Notes under the pieces: generated by a model
Told to the model about the DNA's origin: nothing
Databases searched by the model: none
Seen by the model: only the letters and a program-made list of their open reading frames with translations
Source of the DNA: Sedimentisphaerales bacterium
GTDB taxonomy: Bacteria > Planctomycetota > Phycisphaerae > Sedimentisphaerales > UBA12454
NCBI GenBank assembly: GCA_016930635.1
Contig: JAFGGI010000052.1
Span: 1-64,000, forward strand
Reading direction: 5' to 3'
DNA: 64,000 nucleotides
Translations under genes and position numbers: made by a program
Shown here: in pieces, positions 18,902 through 27,793 of the stretch
Numbering within the stretch: the first letter of the stretch is position 1
How the letters are laid out: each line of letters begins with the position of its first letter

Positions 18902-20524
18902 TTACGGCATTGGGTCAACCTTATTATACTTGATTCCTACAGCTGTGTTCGGGTCGATTGTCCATACCGAATCACAGTTTTTGAATGTAACATTATCAAA
19001 TGAAATGTCTTTGCAATGCTTAAGATAGGCGCCGCCTTTTTCAGCATTGTCTATAACAATATTGCTTAGAGAAATTCTGGCATGTTCTGCACCTTCTGTG
19101 CCGTTGATATAAATGCCGTATCTTTTAGTATCCTTGCAGGTAATGTTCTTTACGGTAATATCTTTGAATTGTCCCGGACCTGCTGAAGGATAACTGCTGC
19201 CGTAAGTGCTGTCGAAGAATATCGCATCCTTTATAATGTTTTTCATTTCGATATCTCTGCAAAGGATATTCTTGGCACCGCCGCCTTGCTTTAGACCAGT
19301 CTTGAAGCGAAGGCCCCTGTCGGTTCCATCAAAAACACAATCTTCAACGATGAAATTCTCAAACCATCCTGCTGTAAAGCTTCCCCAGACTGCTCCGCCG
19401 TGACCGCGTTTAGCGACACAATTGAAAACTCTTACATTCTTTGTTGCATATCCGTCTTTGACGCCGCCTTCACCAACACCTGCGTTAAAGTTAATGGCGT
19501 CATCGCCGCAGTCGAAAACAGAATTGAAAATATAAGCTGTATCGGAAGTACAGATATTAACACCATCGGCGTTGTGAATATCATAAGTATCTACATTAAT
19601 CCCGTTTATTGCGATATTCTTGGAATAGCTGATAATCAGGGTGTGCATTGCAGGATTTACAAGCTTAATACCTCCAACATACAAGCCATCAACACCTTTT
19701 ATAGTAATCAGATCAGCTCTGTCGCTGTCATCGCCATAGCTTGCAGCAACCTCATTAGTAGCAAGTTTTGTGATGCCATGGCCTGTGATAGAACCGACCT
19801 CATCTGAAGAGCCGTTGACAGTACCGCTGCCGCAAATCCTGATATTCTGTAAGCTGCCGTAATGTAAAGTGTAGGCATTAATCAGGCCCATAAAATTGTT
19901 GCCGGATTTGTAATACGGAAATCTTGTGCTTGCACGCGGGTAATCGGCAGCATCGTCACTGCCCAGTAGTGTTCCATCGATCTGAAGCGTCATATCATCC
20001 TTCAGGAAGATAGCGCCGCTTAAAAATGTCTTGCCCTTGGGAAGCAATACTTTGCCGCCTTTTGTGCATGCATTAATAGCCTGCTGAATAGCCCTTGTAT
20101 CCAGGGTTTTGCCGTCGCCTACAGCACCAAATTTTGTAACATCAAAGACCTCCATCTCAGGCAGTGCCTTTGCAATAACCTTATTACTCGGCTCTGATTC
20201 ATTACCTTTAGCATCCACGGCTGTTACCCAGAATGAATAAGGCAGGCCGGGCTCTATGAGCTCTTGTGCAATATAGAACAGCTTTGTTGTATTACCAACC
20301 ATCGAACCTTCCTGGTAAACGTTATAGCTGACAACATTCGAATAGTCCTCAGGCTTTTCCCATATGATCACAATAGTTGAATCATCCGCAGCTAAAGGCG
20401 GAACCATCAATCTTTGAGGTGAATCAATTTTCCCACTTCCTGCCTGGGATTGGTCGCAGCCAAAGCATATCAGCAAGGCAATAGCGCTCAATACAGAGAT
20501 AGTAATAAAACTTCTTTTTTTCAT
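18902..20524 (-). CDS. GH28 family polygalacturonase-like protein, probable lipoprotein
   Basis: A 540-residue GH28 protein. The N-terminal signal ends in a possible lipobox (CFGC, Cys23), so it may be lipid-anchored rather than freely secreted; it is also one of the few enzymes here with no dockerin. An FN3 domain spans about 38-120. The beta-helix (about 125-525) has NADG (318-321), GDD (340-342), GHGG (374-377) and RFKT (406-409). The position after NADG is Asn-Ile-Cys instead of the usual Pro-Asp, so substrate preference may differ from plain polygalacturonases. AGGAGG precedes the ATG. A hairpin terminator follows the gene. Confidence 0.9.
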   Translation of the reverse strand: MKKRSFITISVLSAIALLICFGCDQSQAGSGKIDSPQRLMVPPLAADDSTIVIIWEKPEDYSNVVSYNVYQEGSMVGNTTKLFYIAQELIEPGLPYSFWVTAVDAKGNESEPSNKVIAKALPEMEVFDVTKFGAVGDGKTLDTRAIQQAINACTKGGKVLLPKGKTFLSGAIFLKDDMTLQIDGTLLGSDDAADYPRASTRFPYYKSGNNFMGLINAYTLHYGSLQNIRICGSGTVNGSSDEVGSITGHGITKLATNEVAASYGDDSDRADLITIKGVDGLYVGGIKLVNPAMHTLIISYSKNIAINGINVDTYDIHNADGVNICTSDTAYIFNSVFDCGDDAINFNAGVGEGGVKDGYATKNVRVFNCVAKRGHGGAVWGSFTAGWFENFIVEDCVFDGTDRGLRFKTGLKQGGGAKNILCRDIEMKNIIKDAIFFDSTYGSSYPSAGPGQFKDITVKNITCKDTKRYGIYINGTEGAEHARISLSNIVIDNAEKGGAYLKHCKDISFDNVTFKNCDSVWTIDPNTAVGIKYNKVDPMP

Positions 20525-20935
20525 TTTAGACCTCCTGAAAAATTACAGTAATTTCTTTAATTTCGACATACATACAAAAGCGACTCTGCCTATATCACAA
20601 AATCACTTATTTTAACCCTGAAAAGCATTGTTCTTAGTATTCATTCACTCCCATTGATAGAATTATATCCAAAATGGTAAAAAGTCAATTTTTATTTTCC
20701 ATTTTAGCACGTTTATTTGGCAATATCGTCCTTATCAATACTAAAAAAGCCTATTTTTAAACAAATACCAGCTATTAGATAATCTCTATACGCCTAAACT
20801 GACAAAAGGTGTTAATTTGCGCAAATTATCTCCGTTTATCCTTGTTTTTTACCCCTGTTTTCTGGTATAATAGCAGTGATTATGGGGGTGCGTGAATGGG
20901 GTATATAATTTATTGACCCTTAGGAGTCCAGTGAG
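20525..20935. other. Divergent intergenic region between GH28 and PL1 genes
   Basis: No gene is visible in these 411 bp. Minus strand: TATAAT (20663-20668) with TTGACT 15 bp upstream (20684-20689) is a candidate promoter for the GH28 gene. Plus strand: the motif GTGTTAATTTGCGCAAATT (20809-20827) and TGGTATAAT (20863-20871) precede the PL1 gene at 20936. Confidence 0.6.
20809..20871 (+). promoter_or_regulatory. Motif-2 operator and extended -10 for the PL1 gene at 20936
   Basis: The palindromic core TTTGCGCAAA sits at 20816-20825, with TGGTATAAT at 20863-20871. The same motif in degenerate form and the same -10 occur before the PL1 genes at 24293 and 30572. Binding by one of the two XylR-type proteins is inferred. 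Confidence 0.5.
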
Positions 20936-22105
20936 ATGAAAAGATTTAGTATAACAGGATTAATCATAATTGCAACATTTTGCCTTACGTCTAACGTATT
21001 TGCTCGCGGCGGCTGGGCAGATATGAACGGCGGAACCACAGGCGGCGCAGGCGGAGCGGTCGTTGACGTCAACAACTATACAGATCTCGAAACTTACGCT
21101 GAATCCTCAAGCACATATATCATCCGAATTTCAGGTACTATTGACATCGGCAGCGATGGCTTCGATATCGCGAAGAATAAGACGCTGATAGGCGTAGGTA
21201 CTGATGCAACACTCTCAGGAAATGTTGGTTTTAAAAACCGTGATGGAAATATAATTCTTGAGAATCTACACATCCATAATCCTTACACCTCTGACGAGGG
21301 AGACGGCCTGAGTATAACACAGGATATATATAATGTTCTTGTTACCAAGTGTAGTGTGTATGACTGTGAAGACGGCGGCCTTGATGTATCCAACCGGTCT
21401 GATTTTGTTACCGTCTCATGGTGTAAGTTTTATTATACCCCCGCCACCCCAGATCCAACTCATTGTTTCTCAACTCTTGTGGGAGCCAGGGATAGTTTAC
21501 CCGAAGATGCAAATTATCTTCGTGTTACTTACCACCATAATTGGTGGACAACCGGCGTTAAAGAAAGAATGCCCCGCGTACGCTATGGCCAGGTACACGT
21601 CTATAACAATTATTACAGCGATCTTGTGTACGGTGGTTACTGCATCGGCGTAGGCTGTGGAGCTCGTATTCGTGTAGAGAATAATTACTTCAATGCTGTG
21701 TACACCCCATGGAAAGATTACTACAGCGATGCACCGGAGTGGCCCGTAGGTCACATTGGCTGGAATACCGGCAATATATATTATAACTGTACCCAGCCGA
21801 CCTGGGCAACAAACGAATATGCTACTATATTTGTGCCGCCTTATGAATATGACCTCGATGACGCTGCAGATATCCCGACTTTAGTTCAGGCTTATGCTGG
21901 TGCGGGCACACCTTATCCGCCGCACTGGTATTCAGGTGCTTATGGTGATTTCGACCTGAGCGGAACAGTGGACAGAATCGACCTTGCGACATTTGTCGAT
22001 TACTGGCTGGAAACTACAGGAATTGAGGATGCAGACTACTATCCGGACGGCATCGTCAACTTCCGTGAACTGGCCAAACTGGCTGAAAGCTGGCTCTTAG
22101 ACTGA
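20936..22105 (+). CDS. Secreted pectate lyase PL1 with C-terminal dockerin
   Basis: A 389-residue compact PL1 lyase, the shortest of the locus. The signal peptide is 1-24 and the beta-helix 25 to about 330, with DGGLDVS, SWCKF and RMPRVR (R211, R216) followed by GQVHVYNNYY. The dockerin (338-389) has DLSGTVD and DYYPDG calcium-binding repeats. AGGAG precedes the ATG. It has a promoter of its own; the next gene also has one, so it is probably monocistronic. It cleaves de-esterified polygalacturonate, presumably outside the cell. Confidence 0.93.
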   Translation: MKRFSITGLIIIATFCLTSNVFARGGWADMNGGTTGGAGGAVVDVNNYTDLETYAESSSTYIIRISGTIDIGSDGFDIAKNKTLIGVGTDATLSGNVGFKNRDGNIILENLHIHNPYTSDEGDGLSITQDIYNVLVTKCSVYDCEDGGLDVSNRSDFVTVSWCKFYYTPATPDPTHCFSTLVGARDSLPEDANYLRVTYHHNWWTTGVKERMPRVRYGQVHVYNNYYSDLVYGGYCIGVGCGARIRVENNYFNAVYTPWKDYYSDAPEWPVGHIGWNTGNIYYNCTQPTWATNEYATIFVPPYEYDLDDAADIPTLVQAYAGAGTPYPPHWYSGAYGDFDLSGTVDRIDLATFVDYWLETTGIEDADYYPDGIVNFRELAKLAESWLLD

Positions 22106-22127
22106 TAAAACAGGCAATATTCAAGGC

Positions 22128-22156
22128 TTGTCTTTGACCGAAATTTATGATATAAT
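22128..22156 (+). promoter_or_regulatory. Sigma-70-like promoter for the PL1 gene at 22211
   Basis: TTGTCT (22128-22133), a 17-bp spacer and TATAAT (22151-22156), preceded by TGA as an extended -10. Confidence 0.65.
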
Positions 22157-22210
22157 GGCAAGATAAGTAGTTTTTAGGATAATTCGGTCGTTTTTAGGAG
22201 GCCTTGAGAG

Positions 22211-24103
22211 ATGAAAAAGTCGCTTTTTCTATTCGTATCTATCGCAGTTTCACTATTCTGCTTTACCTCTAATACATTTGCTGTTGACGGCTGGGCCAGT
22301 ATGGACGGCGGCACTACAGGCGGCGAAGGCGGAACTGTCGTTGAAGTCAACAACGTTGATGACTTTACTTATTACGCCGAGGACACACATCAGGATCCGT
22401 ACATCATTTATGTCAACGGCAATATTACTCTGAGTAATAATGTCCGCGTCCGAGGCAACAAGACGATCATCGGCCGGCCGGGTTCGCATATTTCCGGCAA
22501 TTTGAAGTGCTATAGGGAAGAAGAAAGCAACAACATCTTCAGATATCTGGACATAGACAACTATAACGAGGTGGGTGACGGCGACTGTATCAGTATTGAT
22601 TCTGCCAATCACATCTGGGTCGACCACTGCACGTTTACCGACGGCGGTGATGGAAATGTCGACATCAAAAACGGCGCCGACTATATCACCATCTCCTGGT
22701 GTAAATTCCAGTACACGCGCGACAGCGGCCACAATTACACCAATCTGATCGGACATTCCGACGACAACGGCAGCACAGACAGAGACCATCTCCTTGTTAC
22801 CGTCCACCACAACTGGTATTCGACTATGTGTAAAGAACGTATGCCCCGCGTCCGTTTCGGCCAGGTACATGTTTATAATAATTATTACAGCGACCTGTTA
22901 ACCGGCGGTTATTGTATCGGCGTTGGTGTCGAAGCACATATTCGTGTCGAAAGCAACTATTTCGATGATGTATATGACCCGTGGAAAGATTATTACACCG
23001 GAAACGGAGCCGATGGACATATCGGCTGGAATACCGACAATATATTTAATGAATGTACAGTTCCGACCTGGGCGACGAACGAGTATGCCACTATATTTGT
23101 GCCGCCTTATGCCTATACGCTTGATAATGGCGCTGATGTGCCGGCTATTGTACAAAACGGTGCAGGTGCAGACGGCAACGACTCAAATCTGCCGCATTGG
23201 GCCTTCGGTCCTTATGGTGATTTCGACCGCAGCGGTTTAGTCGATACTAATGACCTTGCACAATTTGCAGCCTACTGGCTTGAAACCGATTGCAACCAGG
23301 TTTTCGACGCAGATTACGACAGCGACTGCAATGTAAATAATTATGAACTGTCCCTGCTGGCAGAAAACTGGAAAGTAACACCGCCTGATACCACCCCTCC
23401 TGCAGCTCCGGAAAATTTGTGGGCAGCGACCGATATCTCGACAATCCTGCTCGACTGGGCAGATAATAATGAGCCTGACCTGACAGGATATAATCTATAT
23501 CGTTCGACAACCAGCGGCAGCGGATATAGCAAGCTTAATGTTTCACCTCTGACCGATTCGAATTATACAGACAGCAGTTTCACGTATCTTACGACATATT
23601 ATTATGTTGTTACAGCAGTTGATACATCGGAAAACGAATCATCCAATTCTGTTGAAGCATTTGCGATAGCCGACGGCAACACAAGTGTATTTGTCCAGGA
23701 AAACGCTATGGGCTTTTGCAATGTTGACGGGATCGTAGACACTGAAGAGCATTCGGGCTATACCGGTTACGGTTATGCCGATACAGAAAACGCCCTGGGT
23801 AACGGTGTTGACTGGAAAGTGAGCGTTCCTTCGGCCGGTACGTATTATTTCGCGTGGCGATATGCCAACGGCTCATCTGACAGAGGCGCAAGACTGCTTA
23901 TAAACGATGTCGAAGAAGCAGCAAGTATAAACTTCCCTGCCACAGGCGGATGGGAAATCTGGCAATATCTCGAAGTACCCGTAAGTTTAACGACCGCAGG
24001 GATAAAAAATGTGCGTCTCGAAGCAACAGGCTCCAGCGGGCTGGCAAATACCGACTATTTCAGGCTGACAGGTACAAATCCACAAATCGAAATTTGTCCA
24101 TAA
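22211..24103 (+). CDS. Secreted pectate lyase PL1 with dockerin, FN3 and CBM35-like domains
   Basis: A 630-residue secreted PL1 lyase. Signal peptide 1-24; beta-helix about 25-330 with HIWVDHCTF, ISWCKF and RMPRVR (R210, R215). A dockerin (339-393, with DRSGLVD and DYDSDC) is followed by FN3 (398-485) and a CBM35-like domain (495-630) ending NPQIEICP. Module order is the same as in the PL1 genes at 9406 and 25868. AGGAGG lies 9 bp before the ATG. A strong promoter precedes it. Confidence 0.93.
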   Translation: MKKSLFLFVSIAVSLFCFTSNTFAVDGWASMDGGTTGGEGGTVVEVNNVDDFTYYAEDTHQDPYIIYVNGNITLSNNVRVRGNKTIIGRPGSHISGNLKCYREEESNNIFRYLDIDNYNEVGDGDCISIDSANHIWVDHCTFTDGGDGNVDIKNGADYITISWCKFQYTRDSGHNYTNLIGHSDDNGSTDRDHLLVTVHHNWYSTMCKERMPRVRFGQVHVYNNYYSDLLTGGYCIGVGVEAHIRVESNYFDDVYDPWKDYYTGNGADGHIGWNTDNIFNECTVPTWATNEYATIFVPPYAYTLDNGADVPAIVQNGAGADGNDSNLPHWAFGPYGDFDRSGLVDTNDLAQFAAYWLETDCNQVFDADYDSDCNVNNYELSLLAENWKVTPPDTTPPAAPENLWAATDISTILLDWADNNEPDLTGYNLYRSTTSGSGYSKLNVSPLTDSNYTDSSFTYLTTYYYVVTAVDTSENESSNSVEAFAIADGNTSVFVQENAMGFCNVDGIVDTEEHSGYTGYGYADTENALGNGVDWKVSVPSAGTYYFAWRYANGSSDRGARLLINDVEEAASINFPATGGWEIWQYLEVPVSLTTAGIKNVRLEATGSSGLANTDYFRLTGTNPQIEICP

Positions 24104-24123
24104 AAAGACCAATGTATATTTAT

Positions 24124-24149
24124 AAGTTTTTCTAAAACAAAGACTTATA
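24124..24149. repeat. Inverted repeat downstream of a PL1 gene
   Basis: TATAAGT (from 24121) and ACTTATA flank a core TCTAAAACAAAG. A related stem-loop with core TTTAAAACAAAG lies at 37074-37098. Neither has a U-tract. Function is unknown. Confidence 0.35.
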
Positions 24150-24168
24150 AGATGGGCAATTTCTAAAA

Positions 24169-24229
24169 GCACTCAATTTGCGCAGCTTACCGGATTATTC
24201 TGTAATTTAGCTAAGATTTTTGGTATAAT
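24169..24229 (+). promoter_or_regulatory. Motif-2 operator and extended -10 for the PL1 gene at 24293
   Basis: AATTTGCGCA (24175-24184) followed 36 bp later by TGGTATAAT (24221-24229). It resembles the region before the gene at 20936. Confidence 0.5.
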
Positions 24230-24292
24230 AATTGATGTATGAATGCTAATTTGGGGGACTTATGAATATTCTTGTTTTATAGGAGTCGAGAG

Positions 24293-25786
24293 ATGAAAAA
24301 TGTATTTTCTCTACTGGGAATTGTCGTAATTTTATTTTCCTGTGTTGCTGCAGCTTGGGCGATTGAGCAAAGACCTATCGGATGGGTTACAGTTACTGAT
24401 GGAAACTTACCATATACCATCACAGGCGGTGCAGCAGGAGCCACCGTTACCGCAACTAATGAAACAGAATTCAAAACCTATGCCGGAAGCACTTCGCCGT
24501 ATGTTATCCTTGTACCTAATATGATAGTAATGACGCGAGGAACCTCATCATCGTATACACCTCAGACAGTTAATGTGGAATCCAACAAAACCATCATCGG
24601 CACAAGTCCCGATGCCGGGATTAACGGCGGTCTGAGTTTTTCAGGCGAATCTAATGTCATTGTTCGTAATCTGACTATATGGTATGAAGACGGCAGCCAA
24701 GGTTACGATAATCCATGGACAGACGGCATTTCAATAAAAGACAGTTCCCATCATATCTGGATAGACCATTGCAGTCTTTACGATTCTCCGGATGGCCTGA
24801 TAGACATAACCAACCAGTCCAACTATATTACGATCTCCTGGTGCTATTTCTACTACCTGCCTACCAGTGAGAACATAAATCACCATTTCACTAATCTGGT
24901 AGGTCACAGTGCTACTAACTATGCCGACCGCGGCAAATTAAAAGTCACTTTCCACCACAACTGGTGGGGCTTAAGATGCAGGGAGCGAATGCCTCGCGTA
25001 CGTTTCGGCCAAGTCCATATTTTCAATAACTATTATTATAATGAGTATGCCACCTGTATCAATAATAATGCTATTCGCTCAGGTATCGAGGCTCAGAACC
25101 TTGTCGAGAATAATTATTTTTACTACATAGATGAGCCTATTGAAGAAAAATATGATCCTACCGCACTAATCGAAGCTGTCGGTAATATTCTCGACAGCTG
25201 CTGCAGCCTTGATGAGTGTGATGACGGCGACGACGATGTGTTCGACCCTCCGTATCCGTATACTCTTGATGATGCAAATGATGTGCCGACCATAGTAACG
25301 GCAGGCGTCGGAGCCGGTTATGATGATGTACTTCCTCCGGCAAAACCGACAATGCTGATGGTGGTATCGCCGACCGGTTATGCAGATATTGAGCTTGAAT
25401 GGAACGACAACAGTGAGCCCGACCTGGCCGGTTATAATGTGTATCGTTCACTGTTTTCCGGCGGCAGCTCATATGTCAAGATAAATACCGCACTGATAAC
25501 CGATTCCAATTATGTTGACGACACTGCCGAAGGTCCGACATATTACTATGCTGTTACAGCAGTAGATACAAATGATAACGAGTCCGGCTATTCCAACGAA
25601 ACGTTCAACTCTTTGTATGGTGATTTCTCAGGAGATTATACGGTAACATGGGCAGATGTTCCTACTTTAGTTAACCTCTGGCTGGAGACAGACTGCGGCC
25701 TGACTGAAGGAATAGATATGGACGGTAACTGCATAATTAATTTCTATGAGTTTTCTGTTTTTGCTAAAAACTGGCATCAATACTAA
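24293..25786 (+). CDS. Secreted pectate lyase PL1 with FN3 and C-terminal dockerin
   Basis: A 497-residue secreted PL1 lyase. I chose the ATG at 24293 (MKNVFSLLG) because AGGAG lies just upstream and a signal peptide follows; an in-frame TTG at 24272 is less likely. The beta-helix spans about 26-355 with HIWIDHCSLY, DGLIDIT, SWCYF and RMPRVR (R232, R237). It differs from the other PL1 enzymes by the N-terminal PIGWVTVTDG and the MTRGTSSS segment, shared only with the next gene, so the two form a subgroup. FN3 (357-440) and a dockerin (441-497) follow. Confidence 0.92.
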   Translation: MKNVFSLLGIVVILFSCVAAAWAIEQRPIGWVTVTDGNLPYTITGGAAGATVTATNETEFKTYAGSTSPYVILVPNMIVMTRGTSSSYTPQTVNVESNKTIIGTSPDAGINGGLSFSGESNVIVRNLTIWYEDGSQGYDNPWTDGISIKDSSHHIWIDHCSLYDSPDGLIDITNQSNYITISWCYFYYLPTSENINHHFTNLVGHSATNYADRGKLKVTFHHNWWGLRCRERMPRVRFGQVHIFNNYYYNEYATCINNNAIRSGIEAQNLVENNYFYYIDEPIEEKYDPTALIEAVGNILDSCCSLDECDDGDDDVFDPPYPYTLDDANDVPTIVTAGVGAGYDDVLPPAKPTMLMVVSPTGYADIELEWNDNSEPDLAGYNVYRSLFSGGSSYVKINTALITDSNYVDDTAEGPTYYYAVTAVDTNDNESGYSNETFNSLYGDFSGDYTVTWADVPTLVNLWLETDCGLTEGIDMDGNCIINFYEFSVFAKNWHQY

Positions 25787-25807
25787 CAGGGCAACTGGGC
25801 CCTGATC

Positions 25808-25833
25808 GGGCGTTCGATTTTTATTGGACGCCC
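25808..25833 (+). terminator. Hairpin between two PL1 genes (possible attenuator)
   Basis: GGGCGTTC and GGACGCCC form an 8-bp stem with one G-U pair. There is no U-tract, so it may only attenuate read-through into the next gene. Confidence 0.35.
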
Positions 25834-25867
25834 ATATTATATAAATCTTTAAAGGAGTAGTTTCGTG

Positions 25868-27760
25868 ATGAAAAGAACATTGTTTCGCTCAATCCTCGCT
25901 GTAATTTTATTATCGTGTGCCTCTGCAGCCCAGGCATTCGAGCACTACCCCATCGGCTGGGTTACTGTTGACGACGGAAATGTGCCTTATAACCTCACAG
26001 GAGGCTCGGCAGGAGCTGTTGTTACCGCTACTAATGAGACAGAGTTTAAGACGTACGCAGAAAGTCCTGTACCTTACGTAATCCTTGTGCCGAATACAAT
26101 AGTGATGACACGGGGAACCTCATCATCGTGGACGCCTCAGACGGTAAGTGTCCAATCTAATAAAACTATTATCGGTGTCGGTCCAAACGGAGCTATTAAC
26201 GGAGGCCTGGAAATCTCAGGCCGAACTAATGTCATCATCCGAAATCTGACCATATGGTATGAAGACGGCACCCAGGGCAGTTCCGACCCATGGACAGATG
26301 GTATTACGATAAAGTACTCAGATCACATTTGGGTAGATCATTGCACCCTTTATGATTCGCCGGATGGATTGATAGACACAACTAATGGGTCCAATTATAT
26401 CACTATATCATGGTGCAGGTTTGGTTATACCCCCACCAGCGAGAATACACAACATCATTTTACTAATCTGGTAGGCGGGTCAGACAGCGCAACAGGTGAC
26501 CGCGGCAAACTCAAAGTAACATTTCATCATAATTTGTGGGGGCCAAGCTGCAAGGAACGAATGCCCCGTGTACGTTTCGGTCAGGTTCATATTTTCAATA
26601 ATTACTTCGATACACAATCCAATAGTTACTGTGTTCGTTCGGGTATAGAAGCTCAGAATCTCATAGAAAACAACTATTTCAATGAATCAGTTGAGCCCAT
26701 CGAGGAAAAATATGACCCTACCGCACTGATAGAGGCTCATGGCAATATTCTCTACAACTGTAAATGCTCCGGCACATATTCGTGTGATGACGGCGACGAT
26801 GATGTTTTTGATCCTCCGTATTCTTATACACTTGACGATGCAAATGATGTGCCGGCCATAGTATCAACAGGTGCCGGTGCTTCGGTATGCTACGGTGATT
26901 TCGACCGTAATGAGCTGGTAGACTACAAAGACCTTGCAGTAATAGCTAATCACTGGCTCGAAGATGATGTTGATATAGAGTACTACCTCGATGGTATAGT
27001 TAACTTCCGTGAATGTGCCTTGTTGATACGGAATTGGGGCACAAATTGTTTTACTCCTCCGGCAGCACCGCAGGATTTGACGACAGCATTCGGGGATGGA
27101 CAGATACTGCTGGATTGGTCCGACAATAACGAGCCTGATTTGGCAGGCTATGATGTATATCGTTCAGAAACATGGAGTAATCACACGAAGATAAACAGCT
27201 CGCTTATAATTGATTCGAATTATACAGATAGTAATGTCGTAAATTTAACAGCATATTTCTACACAGTTGTAGCAATAGATACATTGGGTAATGATTCAGA
27301 ACCATCAGAGCAAGTATCAGAAATACCTGTTCCTGCAGGTGGCACTGTCATACAGGAAAATGAACTCGGTTATTGTCGCATATATCCTTTTGGAAGTATC
27401 AGCAAAACATATAACGAGTACACCGGTAATGGTTATTGTGATACATTTGATTTTAATGGCAGCGGTATCGAATGGAGCATAAGCGTACCTTCGACTGGGT
27501 CATATACCTTTATATGGAGGTATGCCAATGGTGCCCTTGACAGGCCTGCAAAACTGCTTGTAGATGATATTGAAGAAATCTCGAGTATCAATTTTCCGGT
27601 TACCGGCAGTTGGTCAAACTGGGAAATGATTTCACAGAGCGTAACTTTATGTGCTGGTACAAGAAGTATAAAACTTCAAGCGACAAATAGTAAAGGTCTT
27701 GCCAATATTGACTGTACGATAGTAACAGGCGATAATCCTCAACCAGCGAGTTGCCCGTAA
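25868..27760 (+). CDS. Secreted pectate lyase PL1 with dockerin, FN3 and CBM35-like domains
   Basis: A 630-residue secreted PL1 lyase of the same subgroup as the previous gene (PIGWVTVDDG, MTRGTSSS). The beta-helix carries HIWVDHCTLY, DGLIDTT, SWCRF and ERMPRVRFG. A dockerin (about 342-393), FN3 (396-485) and CBM35-like domain (492-630, ending ASCP) follow. AAAGGAG precedes a GTG (25865) and an ATG (25868); I chose the ATG as homologues begin MKR. It is likely co-transcribed with the genes on either side (78 bp and 34 bp gaps). Confidence 0.92.
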   Translation: MKRTLFRSILAVILLSCASAAQAFEHYPIGWVTVDDGNVPYNLTGGSAGAVVTATNETEFKTYAESPVPYVILVPNTIVMTRGTSSSWTPQTVSVQSNKTIIGVGPNGAINGGLEISGRTNVIIRNLTIWYEDGTQGSSDPWTDGITIKYSDHIWVDHCTLYDSPDGLIDTTNGSNYITISWCRFGYTPTSENTQHHFTNLVGGSDSATGDRGKLKVTFHHNLWGPSCKERMPRVRFGQVHIFNNYFDTQSNSYCVRSGIEAQNLIENNYFNESVEPIEEKYDPTALIEAHGNILYNCKCSGTYSCDDGDDDVFDPPYSYTLDDANDVPAIVSTGAGASVCYGDFDRNELVDYKDLAVIANHWLEDDVDIEYYLDGIVNFRECALLIRNWGTNCFTPPAAPQDLTTAFGDGQILLDWSDNNEPDLAGYDVYRSETWSNHTKINSSLIIDSNYTDSNVVNLTAYFYTVVAIDTLGNDSEPSEQVSEIPVPAGGTVIQENELGYCRIYPFGSISKTYNEYTGNGYCDTFDFNGSGIEWSISVPSTGSYTFIWRYANGALDRPAKLLVDDIEEISSINFPVTGSWSNWEMISQSVTLCAGTRSIKLQATNSKGLANIDCTIVTGDNPQPASCP

Positions 27761-27793
27761 TAAAGCTAAGAACGAATATAGCAGGTTAAAGTA

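Noticed and set aside
22253-22870. 205-codon open frame on the minus strand
   Set aside because: It lies wholly antisense to the PL1 gene at 22211, has no ribosome site and no recognisable protein features.
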